From positions 1-64,000 of IMG/VR virus record IMGVR_UViG_3300037258_000301: a DNA stretch of 64,000 nt; one strand, written 5' to 3'. The translations under genes were made by a program, and so were the position numbers. Shown piece by piece: positions 62,709 through 64,000 of this stretch; within the stretch, counting starts at the first letter, position 1; every line of letters starts with the position of its first letter. Source of the stretch: a virus. The notes below the pieces were generated by a model. It saw nothing but the letters and a program-made list of their open reading frames with translations. It made no database searches and was not told where the DNA came from.

Positions 62709-63809
62709 ATGACGAACACTTTGGTTCGCACCAGCGCCCTCGGGGGCCGGATCGCGAAGAAGTCTGACGACTACGTGTCGCAGATCCTGGCCCGTCGTGA
62801 GAAGAGCGGTGCGCTCTCCCACGAAGCCAAGGTCGACAAGCTGGCACTGATCCTCTCCGACGAGAGCAACGGCATCAAGCGTCTCGGCGTCGGCATGATC
62901 GGCCCGATTCAGCTCAAGCTGCGGTATCAGGGCATCACCCGCAACGTGCTCATCGAGGACCCGGTCACCCCGGGCACCCCCGTCGAGTACGACGTGTGGG
63001 ACGACCTTGGCCAGGCATACATCATGTCCGGGCACGAGGGCGAAGTCCGCATCACCCCGTTCGAAGGCAAGCGCGTTCCGATCCGGTTCTTCCGTATCGC
63101 CTCGCGCCCCGCGATCCGCAAGGAAGACCTGTTCTACCTGCGGATCAACGCTGTCGAGCAGGCGCAGGACGAGACCAAGCAGGCCATCCTCAAGCAGGAA
63201 GACTCGCGGCTGCTCGTACTGCTCCAGTCCGCCGCGAATGCCTACGCCACGCGGCCGGACCACGTCATCACCCCGAACCACAACGTCACGGAGGCCAGCG
63301 GATACTTCACCCCCGCCGGCCTGTACGAGGCAGTTCGTCAGACCGACATGCACGAGTTGCAGTCGGCCCGCATTCTGGTGAACCCCTACGACTTCCGTGA
63401 CTTCTACCAGTGGGACATCAACACCACTGGCTGGGCCTTCAAGGACAGGGTGGTGGCCGGAGAGACCATCACCACGTTCGGTGAGTTCCAGTTCCAGCGG
63501 TCGATCATGGTCCCCGCCGGCACGATGTACCTCACCCCGGAGCCGAACTTCCTCGGCGTCTTCCCGGTTCTCTACTCGCTCGATGTCGAGGAGAACCACA
63601 ACGTGGAGGCGTTCTGGAAGGGCTGGGTGTTCGACGAGATGGTCAACATGACCATTCTCAACCCGCGTGGCATCGCTACCGTCACGAAGGCGTCGGAAGC
63701 GCTCTACTCCGACCCGACGTCGCTCGGTGGTGCCGCAACCGGCCTCACCTCGCCGCCGGCCACGGAGTCCGCGCTCAACCCGCCAGGCGCCTACACCACC
63801 TGGCCGTGA
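62709..63809 (+). CDS. Major capsid protein, HK97-fold type, 366 aa
   Basis: ATG 62709 has TGAGGGAGTG upstream. N-terminal helix region (IAKKSDDYVSQILARREKS), then a long strand-rich domain with RITPFEGKRVPIRFFRIAS and a spine-like helix (YLRINAVEQAQDETKQAIL). Ends with ENHNVEAFWKGWVFDEMVN. It lies at the end of the head module, after protease, scaffold-like and decoration-like genes, and is flanked by strong terminators. This position, length and fold pattern point to the major capsid protein. Confidence 0.8.
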   Translation: MTNTLVRTSALGGRIAKKSDDYVSQILARREKSGALSHEAKVDKLALILSDESNGIKRLGVGMIGPIQLKLRYQGITRNVLIEDPVTPGTPVEYDVWDDLGQAYIMSGHEGEVRITPFEGKRVPIRFFRIASRPAIRKEDLFYLRINAVEQAQDETKQAILKQEDSRLLVLLQSAANAYATRPDHVITPNHNVTEASGYFTPAGLYEAVRQTDMHELQSARILVNPYDFRDFYQWDINTTGWAFKDRVVAGETITTFGEFQFQRSIMVPAGTMYLTPEPNFLGVFPVLYSLDVEENHNVEAFWKGWVFDEMVNMTILNPRGIATVTKASEALYSDPTSLGGAATGLTSPPATESALNPPGAYTTWP

Positions 63810-63823
63810 TCGGTCCGCTCCAC

Positions 63824-63858
63824 GGAAGCCCCCACCGTCTCGGCGGTGGGGGCTTTCC
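63824..63858 (+). terminator. Strong terminator after the capsid gene
   Basis: AAGCCCCCACCG and CGGTGGGGGCTT form a perfect 12-bp stem, with TTCCCC after it. Together with the terminator at 62024 it isolates a two-gene decoration/capsid unit. Confidence 0.85.
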
Positions 63859-63931
63859 CCTCGATCGCGAAGAAGAACCACTGTAGGGCCCAGTCATGGA
63901 CCGGAATCAATCATTGAGCAAGGAGGTCCCC

Positions 63932-64000
63932 ATGCCCACCATGGTGCGTAATCACCAAGCAGGACCCACCACCTTCAGCGACGACGCGACCGGCCAGAAG
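63932..64000 (+). CDS. Start of a CDS that runs off the window
   Basis: ATG 63932 preceded by AAGGAGG at good spacing. 23 codons are visible (MPTMVRNHQAGPTTF, then DDATGQK), open to the edge. Position suggests a head-completion or adaptor protein, but nothing can be assigned from this part. Confidence 0.6.
   Translation, partial: MPTMVRNHQAGPTTFSDDATGQK

Overview
This window is visibly GC-rich DNA from a large actinobacteriophage, probably a phage-plasmid-like genome. The evidence is dense, mostly same-strand gene packing with ATGA/TGATG overlaps, many proteins under 100 residues, GTG and TTG starts, and a recognisable head-assembly block (portal, prohead protease, scaffold-like protein, decoration-like protein, HK97-fold capsid). 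It also has an endolysin and mobile selfish elements. The host genus cannot be read from the sequence. I see no large terminase, integrase, DNA polymerase or tail genes here, so both ends continue into more phage genome.

Layout: (1) 1-16.3 kb and 26.4-31.5 kb hold long runs of small plus-strand genes, mostly unrecognised, with a DUF6221-like, a DUF457/YdjM-like and a deoxyribosyltransferase-like protein among them. Many are preceded by copies of one promoter type (TTGGYG-N17-TANNNT followed by GTCACC) or joined by a TGATCATG stop/start junction. (2) 16.4-26.4 kb looks like the core of an actinomycete conjugative plasmid or AICE: a minus-strand zinc-motif protein (possible Rep), a minus-strand GntR/HutC repressor, then divergent membrane proteins and a large FtsK/TraB-type DNA translocase interrupted in its Walker A motif by an intein. 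One gene in this module carries a dense array of GACGGT/ACCGTC hexamers that could be the DNA site of the translocase. (3) 31.6-35.1 kb is a sugar cassette (epimerase, two glycosyltransferase-like proteins, two tandem paralogous methyltransferases). (4) 35.2-36.1 kb is a GH25-type endolysin with a strongly folded leader. (5) 36.2-39.2 kb is a second group of small genes with a tRNA-like structured region. (6) 39.3-63.8 kb is the head module, with unusually large multi-domain, zinc-ribbon-rich proteins of polyvalent-protein type, an HNH endonuclease gene lying antisense inside the protease gene, an FN3 virion protein, three small membrane proteins, and the capsid.

How it may work together: the head module builds the capsid and may load multi-domain effector proteins into it; the sugar cassette may decorate virions or another target; the repressor, Rep-like and translocase module would allow replication and cell-to-cell or chromosome-independent DNA movement in a plasmid state. 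The coupling of phage head genes with a TraB-like transfer module is the most notable feature, but transfer function is inference only.
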